The notes under the pieces are model-generated. The model was not told the DNA's origin, did not search any database, and worked only from the letters and a program-made list of their open reading frames with translations. A stretch of 64,000 bases of DNA from positions 62,001-126,000 of the forward strand of contig JAUXNX010000026.1 of assembly GCA_030682575.1 (NCBI GenBank), in the 5' to 3' direction. A program made the position numbers and the translations under genes. Source of the stretch: Gammaproteobacteria bacterium (GTDB taxonomy: Bacteria; Pseudomonadota; Gammaproteobacteria; Pseudomonadales; Pseudohongiellaceae). Below are positions 63,145-64,000 of this stretch, piece after piece (position 1 is the first letter of the stretch; each line of letters starts with the position of its first letter).

Positions 63145-64000
63145 ATGGCAAAAGTGAAGTCCGCCTACGTCTGCACGCAGTGCGGTGCCGAGCATGGCCA
63201 GTGGCAAGGGCAATGCGTTGCCTGCAAAGAATGGAACACTCTGTCCAAAATCAGCCTTGGCAGTGCAGCGTCGCCTGCAGCAAAGCCCGATTTTCGCAAG
63301 CAGGGGTATGCAGGCACAACTTCCGGTGTGCAGGATCTATCCGAAGTTGATCTGGAGTCAGTGCCACGTGTCTCCACCAGTATCGGTGAACTCGATCGCG
63401 TGCTTGGTGGTGGGCTGGTGCCTGGCTCGGCGATTCTGATTGGCGGTAATCCCGGTGCGGGGAAGAGTACGTTGCTGCTGCAGGTGATGTGTCTGCTCGC
63501 GCAATCCATGAGTGCTTTGTACGTGACCGGTGAGGAATCCATTCAGCAGGTTGGCATGCGCGCCCGCCGTCTGGGATTGCCGGAAAAGAACCTGAAGCTG
63601 CTCGCCGAAACCAATGTCGAGAAGATCTGTCAGATCTCCCAGCAGAACCTGCCTCAGGTGCTGGTGGTCGACTCCATCCAGGTCATGCACAGCAGTGACA
63701 TCCCTTCGGCGCCGGGCAGTGTTTCCCAGGTGCGTGAATGTGCCGCTTATCTTATTCAATACGCGAAGCAGACCAATACCATTCTGTTTCTGGTAGGGCA
63801 CGTGACGAAGGACGGCAATCTCGCCGGACCCAAAGTGCTTGAGCACATGATTGACTGCTTCCTCATGCTGGACGGTGGCAACGACAGCAAATTCCGCACA
63901 TTGCGCGGGCAGAAGAACCGCTTCGGCGCCGTTAACGAGCTGGGCGTATTCGCGATGACCGAGAAAGGTTTGAAGGAAGTGAAGAATCCCTCGGCGATAT
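63145..64000 (+). CDS. radA: DNA repair protein RadA (Sms), N-terminal part, continues beyond window
   Basis: The first 285 codons of RadA are inside the window with no stop, so the gene runs off the end. The N-terminal zinc finger is CxxC-type (YVCTQCGAEHGQWQGQCVAC), followed by the RecA-like ATPase with Walker A GGNPGAGKSTLLLQ, Walker B VLVVDSIQVM, and the RadA-specific KNRFG motif (RGQKNRFGAVNELGVF). RadA helps branch migration in recombinational repair. ATG at 63145, with GAGAGGA about 9 bases upstream. Confidence 0.95.
   Translation, partial: MAKVKSAYVCTQCGAEHGQWQGQCVACKEWNTLSKISLGSAASPAAKPDFRKQGYAGTTSGVQDLSEVDLESVPRVSTSIGELDRVLGGGLVPGSAILIGGNPGAGKSTLLLQVMCLLAQSMSALYVTGEESIQQVGMRARRLGLPEKNLKLLAETNVEKICQISQQNLPQVLVVDSIQVMHSSDIPSAPGSVSQVRECAAYLIQYAKQTNTILFLVGHVTKDGNLAGPKVLEHMIDCFLMLDGGNDSKFRTLRGQKNRFGAVNELGVFAMTEKGLKEVKNPSAI

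Overview
This is a stretch of a gammaproteobacterial chromosome. The genes tsaE-amiB-mutL-miaA-hfq-hflX-hflK-hflC-hisZ-purA and rnr-rlmB-rpsF-rpsR-(DUF2232)-rplI-dnaB-alr-radA are arranged much as I remember them in Pseudomonas and its relatives. Several TonB-dependent receptors, a ChaN-like lipoprotein, a DUF6351 lipoprotein and multihaem/copper-type periplasmic proteins suggest a free-living, probably aquatic or marine heterotroph (an OM60, Cellvibrionales or Pseudohongiella-like lineage is a guess). The species cannot be named from the sequence alone.

Layout: (1) 1-9.7 kb holds accessory genes: the end of a flavin amine oxidase, a large TonB-dependent receptor (minus strand) with an unusual three-hairpin array at its 3' end, sixA, a chaN-like lipoprotein gene, a DUF4159 gene, a DUF6351 alpha/beta-hydrolase-like lipoprotein and a MarR regulator. 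(2) 9.7-23.0 kb is the conserved housekeeping block: nnrD, tsaE, amiB, mutL, miaA, hfq, hflX, hflK, hflC, hisZ, purA. It covers NAD(P)HX repair, t6A and i6A tRNA modification, cell separation, mismatch repair, the RNA chaperone, the FtsH regulators and histidine/purine synthesis. Several of these genes overlap or have TTG starts. (3) 23.0-53.8 kb is a 31-kb stretch of mixed genes between purA and the tRNA-Leu/rnr junction. It holds a fused SecDF, a K+/H+ antiporter, an alpha/beta hydrolase, a TonB receptor locus with two copper-monooxygenase-like cytochrome c proteins and two unrecognised secreted proteins, fadJ-fadI, a sensor kinase/response regulator pair, a TonB receptor with a glycine-rich insert behind a Fur-box-like site, a YbdG-type mechanosensitive channel, transaldolase, pyroglutamyl peptidase, two translationally coupled envelope proteins and a SYLF-domain protein. 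(4) 53.86-64.0 kb resumes the conserved block with tRNA-Leu(CAG), rnr, rlmB, the S6-S18-DUF2232-L9 cluster, dnaB, alr and the start of radA. A large imperfect palindromic element lies between rlmB and rpsF.

The most unusual content is the 29.9-38.5 kb locus. There an outer-membrane receptor, a secreted protein of unknown family, a redoxin/cytochrome c/copper-monooxygenase-like fusion that appears to have lost its CuM histidines, a second cytochrome c/copper-monooxygenase-like protein that keeps them, and a secreted beta-rich protein lie next to each other. I read this as a candidate envelope redox or copper-dependent substrate-processing system; its substrate is unknown. No CRISPR array, transposase, prophage or toxin-antitoxin module was seen.
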